Assembly (NCBI GenBank): GCA_964406035.1
Contig: CAYOQB010000001.1
Coordinates: 1 to 64,000, forward strand
Length of the DNA stretch: 64,000 nucleotides
Source of the DNA: JAIEPW01 sp964406035
Lineage (GTDB): Bacteria; Acidobacteriota; Terriglobia; Bryobacterales; Bryobacteraceae
Direction of reading: 5' to 3'
Shown: one piece after another, positions 25,407 through 33,900 of the stretch
Numbering within the stretch: the first letter of the stretch is position 1
Layout of the letters: the number at the start of each line of letters is the position of its first letter
The notes under the pieces: model-generated
The model's database searches: none
What the model saw: the letters and a program-made list of their open reading frames with translations, nothing else
Told to the model about the DNA's origin: nothing
Made by a program: the position numbers and the translations under genes

Positions 25407-26509
25407 GGTATCGCGTTACCGTTCTTACTCCCACGCTGGTCGGCGACGGGCAAAAGCTATCGCCCATCGACTACATGGTGTGGAAGGATCATGTGAACGT
25501 GCTGGATCAGCGGCGCATTTTCAAGCTGCTGGCCAAGGGCCCGCGCCTGGAAGGTTACCTGGGGCAGTTGAAGAAAGCCGACAAGCTCGACTTCGCCTCC
25601 TGGGGAGGATTCGCCCAGAACTTCGCCGGGCGGCGCATTCCGTTCGAGGATGCCGGCGCGGCCGCTTCGTGGAACCGGACGCCGGCGGAATATCTGTTCA
25701 TTCCGACGTTCGCGACCGGACCCAAGGGTCCGTACTTGCCGGCGACGGCGATCAAGGGCGCGCTGCGCACGGGCGTGGTGGGCTCGCGCTGGAGCGAGGC
25801 CACGGTGCGGGAGATCGGCAAGCGCATGGAAGGCGATCGCTTCTGGCGCATGCCCGCGCTCAAGGCGGAAGAATCGGTGCTGGGCGGGGCGGGAATTTCG
25901 CGCATGCGCGCGGTTTCGGCCAGCGATTCGGATCCCGTGACGCACGCCGCCATGAAGGTGTACCTGGTGCGGACCTCCACGCTGGCGCAGCGCGGGCCCA
26001 AACTGGAGCTTGCCTGGAAGACCGCGCCCCGGGGAGCGGCGCAGCGGGCCGATGACGCGACTCCGGCATTCGCCGAGATGGCCGTACCAGGGACGGTGTT
26101 TGAAGGCGGGTGGATCGACCAGAAAATCGCTCGCGGGCGCGAGAACGTCACCAGCGAGGCGCTGCTGGAAGCCGCCAACCGCTGGGCGGCGGTCGTGCTC
26201 GATCTGCAGGTGCGCTACGCGCAGACAGCGGGCTTAAGCGATTTGCGGGCTTCGCTGGATCAGCTACAGTCGCGGCTGGGGAGCCTGGGAGCGGGCTCGT
26301 GCCTGCTGGAGATCGGCTGGGGCGGCGGCCTGGTCAGTAAGGTCGCGGCGAACCCGGAGAGCGAGGCTTACCGCGATATCGCCCGGCAACTGCCGTTCTA
26401 TCAGCGAGCGATTCAGACCGGGATGCCGTTCCCCAAGACGCGCAAGATCGTGTTCCAGGGCGGACGTCCGGCGAGCCTGCCGGGCTGGGTGTTGCTGGAA
26501 GTGAGCTAA
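25403..26509 (+). CDS. csm5: Csm5, RAMP capping the crRNA 3' end
   Basis: 368 residues from ATG 25403, which overlaps the csm4 stop (ATGA). The frame is open further upstream inside csm4. It begins MRYRVTVLTPTLVGDGQKLS, the Csm5 TP-hxxGxG motif, then GPYLPATAIKGALRTGVVGS, matching the IPGSSIKGAhRT motif. The C-terminus has LPFYQRAIQTGMPFPKTRKI and a beta-rich end. Last gene of the operon; its stop overlaps that of the convergent PQQ dehydrogenase gene by 4 bp. No cas6 or CARF gene follows. Confidence 0.9.
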   Translation: MRYRVTVLTPTLVGDGQKLSPIDYMVWKDHVNVLDQRRIFKLLAKGPRLEGYLGQLKKADKLDFASWGGFAQNFAGRRIPFEDAGAAASWNRTPAEYLFIPTFATGPKGPYLPATAIKGALRTGVVGSRWSEATVREIGKRMEGDRFWRMPALKAEESVLGGAGISRMRAVSASDSDPVTHAAMKVYLVRTSTLAQRGPKLELAWKTAPRGAAQRADDATPAFAEMAVPGTVFEGGWIDQKIARGRENVTSEALLEAANRWAAVVLDLQVRYAQTAGLSDLRASLDQLQSRLGSLGAGSCLLEIGWGGGLVSKVAANPESEAYRDIARQLPFYQRAIQTGMPFPKTRKIVFQGGRPASLPGWVLLEVS

Positions 26510-28495
26510 GGCAGCGCGAACACAAACAGCGTCGGGGACCCGGGGTGCTTGTCCACCCAGAACCGCGACGGGCTGCCCGAGGCGACCGCCACATACTGCT
26601 TTCCGTTCACCTGATAGGTCACCAGACCGCCGCCGATCGGCCCGCCCGTATTGAACCGGAACAACTCCCTTCCGGTGGCCGCGTGGAAGGCGACCAGATC
26701 TCCGGTCAGCTCGCCCGTGAACACGAGATCGCCGCCGGTGGCGGTAACCGCGCCCACCATGGGACGCGGCGACCGGTACTTCCAACGGACTTCGCCGGTC
26801 GAGGCATCGGTAGCGGTCAGCCAACCCTGCGGGGAGGAGGCCCAGCGACTGCGTCCGCCCAGGAAATTGCCCTTGCCCGGCTCGCGGCTCTCCCACTTCT
26901 CATCCGCAGTGAAAAAGGAACACCAGTCCACCGCCACGGTATAGAGCAGGTTGGTTCCGGGGTGATATGCGGGACCATTCCACTCCACGCCGCCGAGGAC
27001 GCCAGGGCAGGCCTTGACGCCTTTCGAGGTCACCGGAATGTCCCAGTTCTCGATGGTGGTGACCGGCGTCTTGTGGATCACCTCACGCGAATTGCGATCC
27101 ACGGTTCGCAGATAGCCGTCCTTGCCGACGGTGGCGATCATACTGGCTTCCCGCCCGGCGATCTTGGTAGTGAACAGCGGGCTGACCTGGGTGAGGTCCC
27201 AATCGTGCGAATCATTCGGCACCATCTGCTTGTACCAGCGCAGCGCGCCGGTGCGGACATCCAGCGCGACCAGCGAGTTGGTGTACAGGTTTTCGCCGGG
27301 ACGCATGTGCGCGGGCAGGTCCGGGGNNNNNNNNNNGGTCCGGGGCGGGATTGGAGACAGCGACGTACAGCTCGCCTTTAACCGGGTCCAGCGAAAAGGG
27401 AGTCCAGACGGAGCCGCCGCCCAGCACGACCTTGCCCGGATTGGGCCAGGTGCCGGTTCCCTCGCGCGCGCCGGGAACGGTCTTGAAGCGCCAGACGGGT
27501 GAGCCGTCGCTCATTCGGAACGCGCCCACCCAGCCGGAGATTCCGTTTTCGCTGCCGGCGGGGCCGATCAGAATCAGATCGTCGAAGATCAGCGGCGGCA
27601 TGGTGAAGGTCTCGCCCGCGAGTGCGTCGGCGACCTTGCGAGCCCAGATCATCTCGCCGGTGGCCGCGCTGAGCTGAACCAGGTAGCCGTCGGAGGTCCC
27701 GCGCACCAGCCGCCCCTGATGAATCGCCACGCCACGGTTCGTCGGCCACACCGTGGGCGCCAGGGGCTGCCAGGTGTGCCGCCACTTCGGCCGGCAGGTG
27801 GCGGCATCGATGGCCACGGTGTTATACAGGCCGGTTAGGTACATGACGCCGTCGTAGACAATCGGTCCGGTCTGGAAGTTGGTGGTTTCGCCGAGTTGGA
27901 AAGCGCAAACCGCCCGCAGGCTGCCGGTATTCGAGGCGTTGATCTGATCCAGGGCGACATACCGCGTACCCGAGTAATCATGGGTGTGATAGAGCCAGTC
28001 GCGGGTGGACTGGCCCGCGTTGGTCAACTCTGTCTGGGTGGGGCCCGCGCCGGGCTCGGCGGTTCCCTTCCCCGGCACGAACTCGGGAGCGGGCTTGCCG
28101 GGAGTGGCGGTGGCGGCGCTAACCGTCACCCGGCTTTTCTGCAACAACGCGGGATCGCCGCGTAGCGGCTGCGCGCCCGGCGCGTATCCGTTCTGCTGCA
28201 AAATGTAGGCCAGGACGTCGATCTGCTGCGCGGCCGTCAGGTCGCCGGCGCCACCCGGCGGCATCGCCCGCACGGCGGAGAACAGGTCGAGCAGGGACCG
28301 GCGTCCGGACCAGCGCTGCGCGAAGTTCGGTCCGGCGAGGGCGGGCGCGATCGGCGACTTGAGATCCGCTCCGTGGCAGGCAACGCAGGCGGCTTTATAC
28401 ACCACCGCTCCCCGTTCGGCCTGCGCGGCCGTGTAGGCGCCCGGAACTGGTACGTGGAAACAAAGCACGAGTAAGGACAACGCCGCGGGTCGCAT
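26506..28495 (-). CDS. Cytochrome c-PQQ dehydrogenase-like protein (interrupted by assembly gap)
   Basis: From ATG 28495: signal peptide (~1-23), a class I cytochrome c domain with heme site ACVACHG (~36-42), then PQQ beta-propeller repeats with GTRYVALDQINASNTGSLRA, SAATGEMIWARKVADALAGE, then RPGENLYTNSLVALDVRTGA and ATGRELFRFNTGG. This is an exported quinoprotein alcohol or sugar dehydrogenase type with the cytochrome at the N-terminus. A 10-N run at 27327-27336 breaks the frame. Both flanks end in the same 9 bp (GGTCCGGGG); merging them restores one frame reading NPAPDLPAHMRPGENL. It is therefore annotated as a single gene and not as a pseudogene. Confidence 0.87.
27327..27336. other. Scaffold gap (10 N) inside the PQQ dehydrogenase gene
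   Basis: Ten N flanked on both sides by GGTCCGGGG (27318-27326 and 27337-27345). Collapsing the duplicated flank restores a continuous reading frame, so the contigs probably overlap by 9 bp and no sequence is missing. Confidence 0.85.
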
Positions 28496-28625
28496 GAAGC
28501 CACCAGTATACTTTCGCGAGCGCCGGAGAAAGGGCGACTGTTGAGCAGTGGTGGTCAAGAGCCTTGATCGATCGTGTGTGCCGGAGGTTACCAGCGAGAA
28601 CGCCTGCTAAACTGGAGTTTCCCTG

Positions 28626-31277
28626 ATGCAACTTGCCAAAACGTATGAGCCCCAGCAGGTGGAACCCCGCTGGGCGAAATGGTGGATTGATGCCGGCATT
28701 TACCACGCCGACCGGGACGCCCCGGGAGACGTGTTTTCGCTGGTAATTCCGCCCCCGAATGTGACCGGTTCGCTGCACATGGGCCACATGTTCGAGCACT
28801 CCATCATCGACACGCTGGTGCGCTGGCATCGCATGCTGGGCGACAACACACTGTGGCTGCCCGGTACCGATCACGCCGGCATCGCGACACAAATGCTGGT
28901 GGAGCGCCAGCTCGCTTCCGAAGGCAAGAGCAAGCACGACCTGGGGCGCGAACAATTCGTCTGCCGGGTGTGGAAGTGGAAGGAAACCTACGGCGGGCGC
29001 ATTCTGGAGCAGATGAAGCGCGCCGGCATGAGCGTGGACTGGAGCCGCAACCGCTTCACGATGGATGAAGGGCTGTCGCGCGCGGTGCGCGAGGCGTTCG
29101 TCCGCCTGTATGAAAAGGGACTGATCTATCGCGGCGAGTACATGGTGAACTGGTGCCCGCGCTGCCACACCGCGCTTTCCGACCTGGAAACGGTTCACGA
29201 GGAGATGCCCGGGCACCTGTGGCACATCCGCTATCCCCTCGCGGACGGCTCGGGTTTCGTGACCGTGGCGACTACGCGACCGGAAACCATGCTCGGCGAC
29301 ACCGCGGTGGCCATGCATCCCAACCACCCCCGGGCTCGCGACCTGCATGCGAAGAGCGTGATTCTGCCCTTGATGGACCGTGCGATTCCCATCGTGCTGG
29401 ACGAGATGGCGGATCCCGAGTTCGGATCGGGCTTCGTCAAGATCACGCCGGCGCACGATCCCAACGACTTCGAAGCAGGCAAGCGCCATCATCTGCCGAT
29501 GGTGAAGGTGATCGACGAAGACGCGAAAATGACCGCCGAAGCGGGCGCCTACGCCGGCCTGGAGCGCTTCGAGGCTCGCAAACGCGTGGTTGCGGATCTC
29601 GAAAAACACGGGCTGCTCGAGAAGGTGGAGGATTACAAGCTCTCCGCCGGCCGCTGCCAGCGCTGCAAGACGATCGTGGAGCCGCTGGTTTCGAAGCAAT
29701 GGTGGGTTTCGATGAAACCGCTGGCCGAGCCGGCGATTGCCGCCGTGGAAGACGGGCGCATTGAGATCATCCCGGCGAACTGGAAGTCCACTTACTTCCA
29801 CTGGATGCGCAACATCCGAGACTGGTGCGTGTCGCGACAGCTCTGGTGGGGACACCGCATTCCCGCGTGGCACTGCGGCGATTGCGGCGCCATCACTGTG
29901 GCGCGCCACGACCCGGACGCCTGCTCGCAATGCGGATCGAAGAACATCGCGCAGGATCCGGATGTGCTCGACACCTGGTTTTCCAGCGGACTCTGGCCGT
30001 TCTCCACGCTGGGTTGGCCCGATGACACGCCGGACCTTCGCAAGTACTACCCGACCTCGCTGCTGGTGACCGGGTTCGACATCATCTTCTTCTGGATGGC
30101 TCGCATGGCGGTGTTTGGCCTGGAGATGATGGGCGATGTACCGTTCCGCCAGGTGCATATCCATGGGCTGATTCGCGATGCCGAGCGGCAAAAGATGTCG
30201 AAGACGAAGGGCAACGTGATCGACCCGCTGGAAGTGAACGAGAAGTACGGAACGGACGCCGTGCGATTCACGCTGCTGGTGAGCGCCGCGGCGGGCGCCG
30301 ACATTGCGCTGAGCGACGAGAAGATGCTCAGCATGCGCGGGTTCGCCAACAAGATCTGGAATGCGTCGCGACTCATTTTCGGCAACATGGAAAGCTGCGG
30401 AATCGCGGCCGCGCTGCCCGCGCCGGAGCCGCCCGCCGCAACACGGCTGGAAGATCGCTGGATCCTCGCGCGGCTGAACGCCACCGCCGATACGGTCAAC
30501 CGCTCCCTGCGCGAGCACCGGTTGCACGAGGCGGCCGACGCAATCTGGAAGTTCTTCTGGGACGACTTCTGCGACTGGTACCTGGAGTTGAAGAAGCCCC
30601 GCCTGACCTCCGAGGCCCGGCTGGATTGGGACGTGCTCCTGTACACCTACGAAGCGTCGCTGCGGCTGCTGCATCCCATGATGCCTTTCCTGACGGAGGA
30701 ACTGTGGCAGATGCTGGCCGCGCCCGCCGGCTCCGAGCCGGAGCGCTCCATCTCGCTGGCTGCGTACCCGCAGTTCGACGCCTCACGGACTGACGCCGAA
30801 GCCGAAACGGCGATGGCCGATCTGCAGGGGATCATCACCTCTGCGCGCGCGCTGCGGGCGGATCACAAGATCGACACCAAGGCGGAGTTGAAGGCCGACC
30901 TGTACGCGCGGGGTCCCGCGCTCCCGGTGGCCGGGGAATACGCCGCGGCGATCCGCCGCCTGGCCAAGCTCGAGTTTCAGTTGCATGAGGGCGCGGCGCC
31001 GAAGCTGGAAGGGGCGGTCCGCTCTACTCCCGATTTCGATCTCAAGCTGCACCTGCCGGAAATCGCGGCGGAAGGCGTGGAGGCGTTGCGCGCGCGACTG
31101 GAAAGGGAAGTGGCGCAATTACAAGGCCTCATCGCGAACTCCGAACGGCAACTGACCAACGAGGAGTTCCTGAAGAAGGCGCCGGAGAAGGTGGTGGCCT
31201 CCATTCGCCAAAAGAAGTCGGAGTATGAGGCGCAACTCGACAAGAGCCGCTCTTCCCTGGAAACGCTGGCGAGATGA
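28626..31277 (+). CDS. valS: Valyl-tRNA synthetase
   Basis: Charges tRNA-Val. 883 residues, normal for the family. Class I signatures: PPPNVTGSLHMGHMFEHS with HMGH (HIGH motif, ~50) and MSKTKGNVIDP (KMSKS, ~525). An editing CP1 domain (VATTRPETMLGDTAVAMHPN) and a C-terminal coiled-coil arm (LEREVAQLQGLIANSERQL) are present. The start ATG 28626 has a TGGAG site. It overlaps nadC by 4 bp, heading a valS-nadC-birA unit. No T-box-like leader is evident in the 130 bp upstream. Confidence 0.97.
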   Translation: MQLAKTYEPQQVEPRWAKWWIDAGIYHADRDAPGDVFSLVIPPPNVTGSLHMGHMFEHSIIDTLVRWHRMLGDNTLWLPGTDHAGIATQMLVERQLASEGKSKHDLGREQFVCRVWKWKETYGGRILEQMKRAGMSVDWSRNRFTMDEGLSRAVREAFVRLYEKGLIYRGEYMVNWCPRCHTALSDLETVHEEMPGHLWHIRYPLADGSGFVTVATTRPETMLGDTAVAMHPNHPRARDLHAKSVILPLMDRAIPIVLDEMADPEFGSGFVKITPAHDPNDFEAGKRHHLPMVKVIDEDAKMTAEAGAYAGLERFEARKRVVADLEKHGLLEKVEDYKLSAGRCQRCKTIVEPLVSKQWWVSMKPLAEPAIAAVEDGRIEIIPANWKSTYFHWMRNIRDWCVSRQLWWGHRIPAWHCGDCGAITVARHDPDACSQCGSKNIAQDPDVLDTWFSSGLWPFSTLGWPDDTPDLRKYYPTSLLVTGFDIIFFWMARMAVFGLEMMGDVPFRQVHIHGLIRDAERQKMSKTKGNVIDPLEVNEKYGTDAVRFTLLVSAAAGADIALSDEKMLSMRGFANKIWNASRLIFGNMESCGIAAALPAPEPPAATRLEDRWILARLNATADTVNRSLREHRLHEAADAIWKFFWDDFCDWYLELKKPRLTSEARLDWDVLLYTYEASLRLLHPMMPFLTEELWQMLAAPAGSEPERSISLAAYPQFDASRTDAEAETAMADLQGIITSARALRADHKIDTKAELKADLYARGPALPVAGEYAAAIRRLAKLEFQLHEGAAPKLEGAVRSTPDFDLKLHLPEIAAEGVEALRARLEREVAQLQGLIANSERQLTNEEFLKKAPEKVVASIRQKKSEYEAQLDKSRSSLETLAR

Positions 31278-32101
31278 AGTTCGACGCCGACCATCCGGAT
31301 GTCATTCGCGCGGTTGAGAATGCGCTGGCCGAAGACGTCGGCAGCGGGGATCTGACCTCGCGGTTGACGGTTGAGGAGACTCAGCGGGCGCTGGGACGGT
31401 TTATTGCCCGCCAGTCGATGGTGGTGGCGGGCTCCGAGCTGCTGCGGCGCACCATGCAGCCCGACTCAATCGAATTGCACAAGCGATCCGGCGATCTCGC
31501 TGAGCCGGGCGACGTCATCGCGGAGGTGACCGGAACGGCGCGGCGCCTGCTGGAGCGCGAACGAGTGTCGCTGAATTTTCTGCAGCGGCTGAGCGGCGTC
31601 GCGACCCTGGCGCGGCGCTATTGCGATGCGGTCGCGGGAACCCGCACGCGCATCCTGGACACGCGCAAGACCACGCCCGGTTTGCGCGTGCTGGAGAAGA
31701 TGGCAGCCGCCGCGGGCGGCGTCACCAATCACCGCATGGGCCTCTACGATGCCATCCTGATCAAGAACAATCACGTGGACCTGGCGGGCGGAGTGGCCAA
31801 CGCAATCACGCGGGCGCGGATTGCCGGCCTGCCGATCGAAATCGAGGTCCGCGATCACGCGGAGCTGGAACAGGCGCTCGCGCACGGGGTGGCTCGGGTG
31901 CTGCTGGACAACATGACTCCGGAGCAGGCGGCCGAGGAGATTCGTTTCGTCGGGGGGCGCGCCGAGGTGGAGCTCTCGGGCGGCATCACGCTCGACAACA
32001 TCCGCGGCTACGCAGAGGCGGGCGCGGATTTCATCTCCAGCGGCGCCATCACGCACTCCGCGCAGGCAGTGGACATCAACTTCCGCATCTCCGTTCCGTG
32101 A
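31274..32101 (+). CDS. nadC: Nicotinate-nucleotide pyrophosphorylase (carboxylating)
   Basis: Quinolinate phosphoribosyltransferase, making NaMN in de novo NAD synthesis. 275 residues. Motifs: EDVGSGDLTSRLT, RERVSLNFLQRLSGVATLAR, RILDTRKTTPGLRVLEK, NHRMGLYDAILIKNNHVDL and VELSGGITLDNIRGYAEAG. These contain the Arg/Lys/Glu/Asp residues binding quinolinate and PRPP. ATGA overlap with valS and a 1-bp overlap with birA. nadA and nadB are not in this window. Confidence 0.96.
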   Translation: MKFDADHPDVIRAVENALAEDVGSGDLTSRLTVEETQRALGRFIARQSMVVAGSELLRRTMQPDSIELHKRSGDLAEPGDVIAEVTGTARRLLERERVSLNFLQRLSGVATLARRYCDAVAGTRTRILDTRKTTPGLRVLEKMAAAAGGVTNHRMGLYDAILIKNNHVDLAGGVANAITRARIAGLPIEIEVRDHAELEQALAHGVARVLLDNMTPEQAAEEIRFVGGRAEVELSGGITLDNIRGYAEAGADFISSGAITHSAQAVDINFRISVP

Positions 32102-32859
32102 TGGCGTTCCAACTGGATGTAGTTCGATCCGAGCTGCCGGGCTGGCCGGTGTACTGGCACGCGCAGGTGGACTCCACCATGAACGAAGCCGCGCGCCTGG
32201 CGGCGGAGGGTTGCCCGCACATGACGGCGGTGGGCGCGGACGAGCAGACGGCGGGAATCGGCCGGCACGGCCACCGCTGGCATTCCGAGCCTGACGCGGG
32301 GTTGTACGTTTCGGCGGTGCTGCGGATCGGCGGCTGCTCCCAGCCCGCGCTCATGCTCGCGCTGGGGCTGGCAGTGAAGCAGGCGATCGAGCGGACCTGC
32401 GCCGTGCCGGCGGACCTGCGCTGGCCAAATGACGTGCTCTGCGCGGGTCGCAAGTGCGCCGGCATCCTGGCCCACCTGCACGACGCCGTGGTGATCGCGG
32501 GAATCGGGATTAACGTGAATCACACCACCTTTCCCATGGAACTACGTCAAGAAGCGACATCCTTGCGTCTCGCCGGGGGACATCCGGTGTCGCGCGAGAG
32601 GCTCTTGATCGCGGTGCTCGAAGAGGTGGACGCGGTGTTGCCGCGACTGGCCGAGGGTGGGCAAGCCGGAATCCTGCGGAGCTTCGCCGCCGCCTCCAGC
32701 TACGTGTCCGGCAGGCGGGTAGTGGTCAGACAGGACGGGCAAACACTGCGCGGCGTCACCGCCGGGCTCGATAGCCAGGGCTTCTTGAAACTGCGTGAGG
32801 ACTGCGGCCGGGAAACCTTGATTCTGGCCGGCGGCGTACGCCCGGAGGAAGCTTCATGA
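32101..32859 (+). CDS. birA: Biotin-[acetyl-CoA-carboxylase] ligase
   Basis: Attaches biotin to the carboxylase carrier protein. 252 residues with DSTMNEAARLAAEG, ADEQTAGIGRHGHRWHSEPD (biotinoyl-AMP loop; the usual GRGRxGR appears as GIGRHGHRW), LRWPNDVLCAGRKCAGILA and VIAGIGINVNHT. There is no N-terminal helix-turn-helix, so it is a monofunctional ligase, not a repressor. The catalytic loop is slightly unusual (GIGRHGHRW). It overlaps nadC by 1 bp and the next gene by 4 bp. Confidence 0.93.
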   Translation: MAFQLDVVRSELPGWPVYWHAQVDSTMNEAARLAAEGCPHMTAVGADEQTAGIGRHGHRWHSEPDAGLYVSAVLRIGGCSQPALMLALGLAVKQAIERTCAVPADLRWPNDVLCAGRKCAGILAHLHDAVVIAGIGINVNHTTFPMELRQEATSLRLAGGHPVSRERLLIAVLEEVDAVLPRLAEGGQAGILRSFAAASSYVSGRRVVVRQDGQTLRGVTAGLDSQGFLKLREDCGRETLILAGGVRPEEAS

Positions 32860-33542
32860 GCGAGCCCGACGCGGAATGGCGGCTGAATTACTTTAACTAT
32901 TTCACCGAGGTGGAGGAGCATTTTCAGCGAGCTCGCGGCACCGGCCTGTTCCTGCTTTCGCCGCTCGATTGGGCGCTGATTGAGAGCTGGAAGAACGGAG
33001 GCGTCCCGCTGGAGGCCGTGCTGCGCGGCATCGACGCGGCGTTTGAAAAGTGGCGGGCCGGACGGAAGCGGACGCAAATGGTGAATTCGCTCGCCTATTG
33101 CGCGCAGGCGGTCGCCAAGGCTTGCGAGGAAATGGCCGGCGGAGCTTCGAGCCAAGGCTCGAGGGCGAACGACGGGCCGGTGTTCCCCATTGAGGACGTG
33201 ACCGCCCATCTGGAGCGGGCGGCGGCGAGCTTGCAAGGAGGCGGGTTTGCCGCGCTCGCCGCTTCGGTGGAAGCGATCCTGGCCGATCTGCCCGCGCGCC
33301 TGGGGGATCCCGAGTCGCTGGACCGCGAATTGACGGCCCTTGAGGACAAGCTGCTGGCGGTCATCCGGACGCAGACCTCGGATGAAGATCTGGTCGCGCT
33401 GCGGCAGCAATTGGATTTGGAACTGCGGGCTTACCGGGGAAAAATGAACGCGGCGCAGCTCACCATGCTGGAAAAACAGTATCTCGATCGCAAGCTGCTG
33501 GAGCGAGCCTCGCTGCCCAGGCTTAGCCTATTCTACTTGTAG
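32856..33542 (+). CDS. Hypothetical protein of the valS-nadC-birA operon
   Basis: 228 residues, helical and charged, without signal peptide. Recognisable stretches are YFNYFTEVEEHFQRARGTGL, LSPLDWALIESWKNGGVPLE and VLRGIDAAFEKWRAGRKRTQ. These look like the acidobacterial unknown family located after birA, but I cannot give it a function. It overlaps birA by 4 bp, so it is translationally coupled. A coiled-coil-like C-terminus (ALRQQLDLELRAYRGKM) is likely. Confidence 0.8.
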   Translation: MSEPDAEWRLNYFNYFTEVEEHFQRARGTGLFLLSPLDWALIESWKNGGVPLEAVLRGIDAAFEKWRAGRKRTQMVNSLAYCAQAVAKACEEMAGGASSQGSRANDGPVFPIEDVTAHLERAAASLQGGGFAALAASVEAILADLPARLGDPESLDRELTALEDKLLAVIRTQTSDEDLVALRQQLDLELRAYRGKMNAAQLTMLEKQYLDRKLLERASLPRLSLFYL

Positions 33543-33552
33543 CCGCTTAGAA

Positions 33553-33580
33553 TTTCCATCGGGATTGGGATTGTTATAAT
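33553..33580 (+). promoter_or_regulatory. Candidate sigma-70 promoter
   Basis: TTTCCA (33553-33558), 16 bp, then a perfect TATAAT (33575-33580). It lies in an AT-richer patch just after the birA-operon gene. If used, transcription would start near 33587, after the first possible start codon of the next small gene (33580), favouring the later TTG at 33637. Confidence 0.5.
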
Positions 33581-33900
33581 TGAAACCAGCCCTTCACAAA
33601 TCGTGTGCCTCGGCCGATAAAGAGCTAGAGGGACAGTTGGAACGATCCTCACAGCATCTGATTGCCGGCACGCTGCAACCGGGCAAAAGCCTCGCGCTTT
33701 TGTTTGAGATCCTCCGCGATCTTCAATGGCGCTCACTTACTGAGCTGCGCTATGCGGTTCCAGGCATTCAATTGGAACAGCGCCTGCTGGCGTTGCGGAA
33801 GCTCGGCATGTTTCCCCGGCGCGGTCAAACTCACGTATGGCAACTGGAATTCGACGAGGCCGGCCAGCGCGTCCGCTTCCGGAGCCTGACGCTTAAGTAA
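33580..33900 (+). CDS. Small hypothetical protein (winged-helix-like C-terminus)
   Basis: Up to 106 residues; only TTG starts are available. TTG 33580 overlaps the TATAAT of the candidate promoter, while TTG 33637 has a GAGGG site 4 nt upstream and would give 87 residues. The coding-like part is the second half: LALLFEILRDLQWRSLTELR, then LEQRLLALRKLGMFPRRGQT and HVWQLEFDEAGQRVRF. This looks like a short winged helix (DNA binding or protein contact). The stop overlaps the convergent recQ stop region by 8 bp. No function assigned. Confidence 0.55.
   Translation: MKPALHKSCASADKELEGQLERSSQHLIAGTLQPGKSLALLFEILRDLQWRSLTELRYAVPGIQLEQRLLALRKLGMFPRRGQTHVWQLEFDEAGQRVRFRSLTLK

Noticed and set aside
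26506..28495. Two separate PQQ genes or a pseudogene
   Set aside because: The break coincides with an N run whose duplicated flanks restore a single frame.
28496..28625. T-box leader for valS
   Set aside because: No specifier-loop or T-box TGGNACCGCG-type motif is visible; T-boxes are mainly found in Firmicutes.
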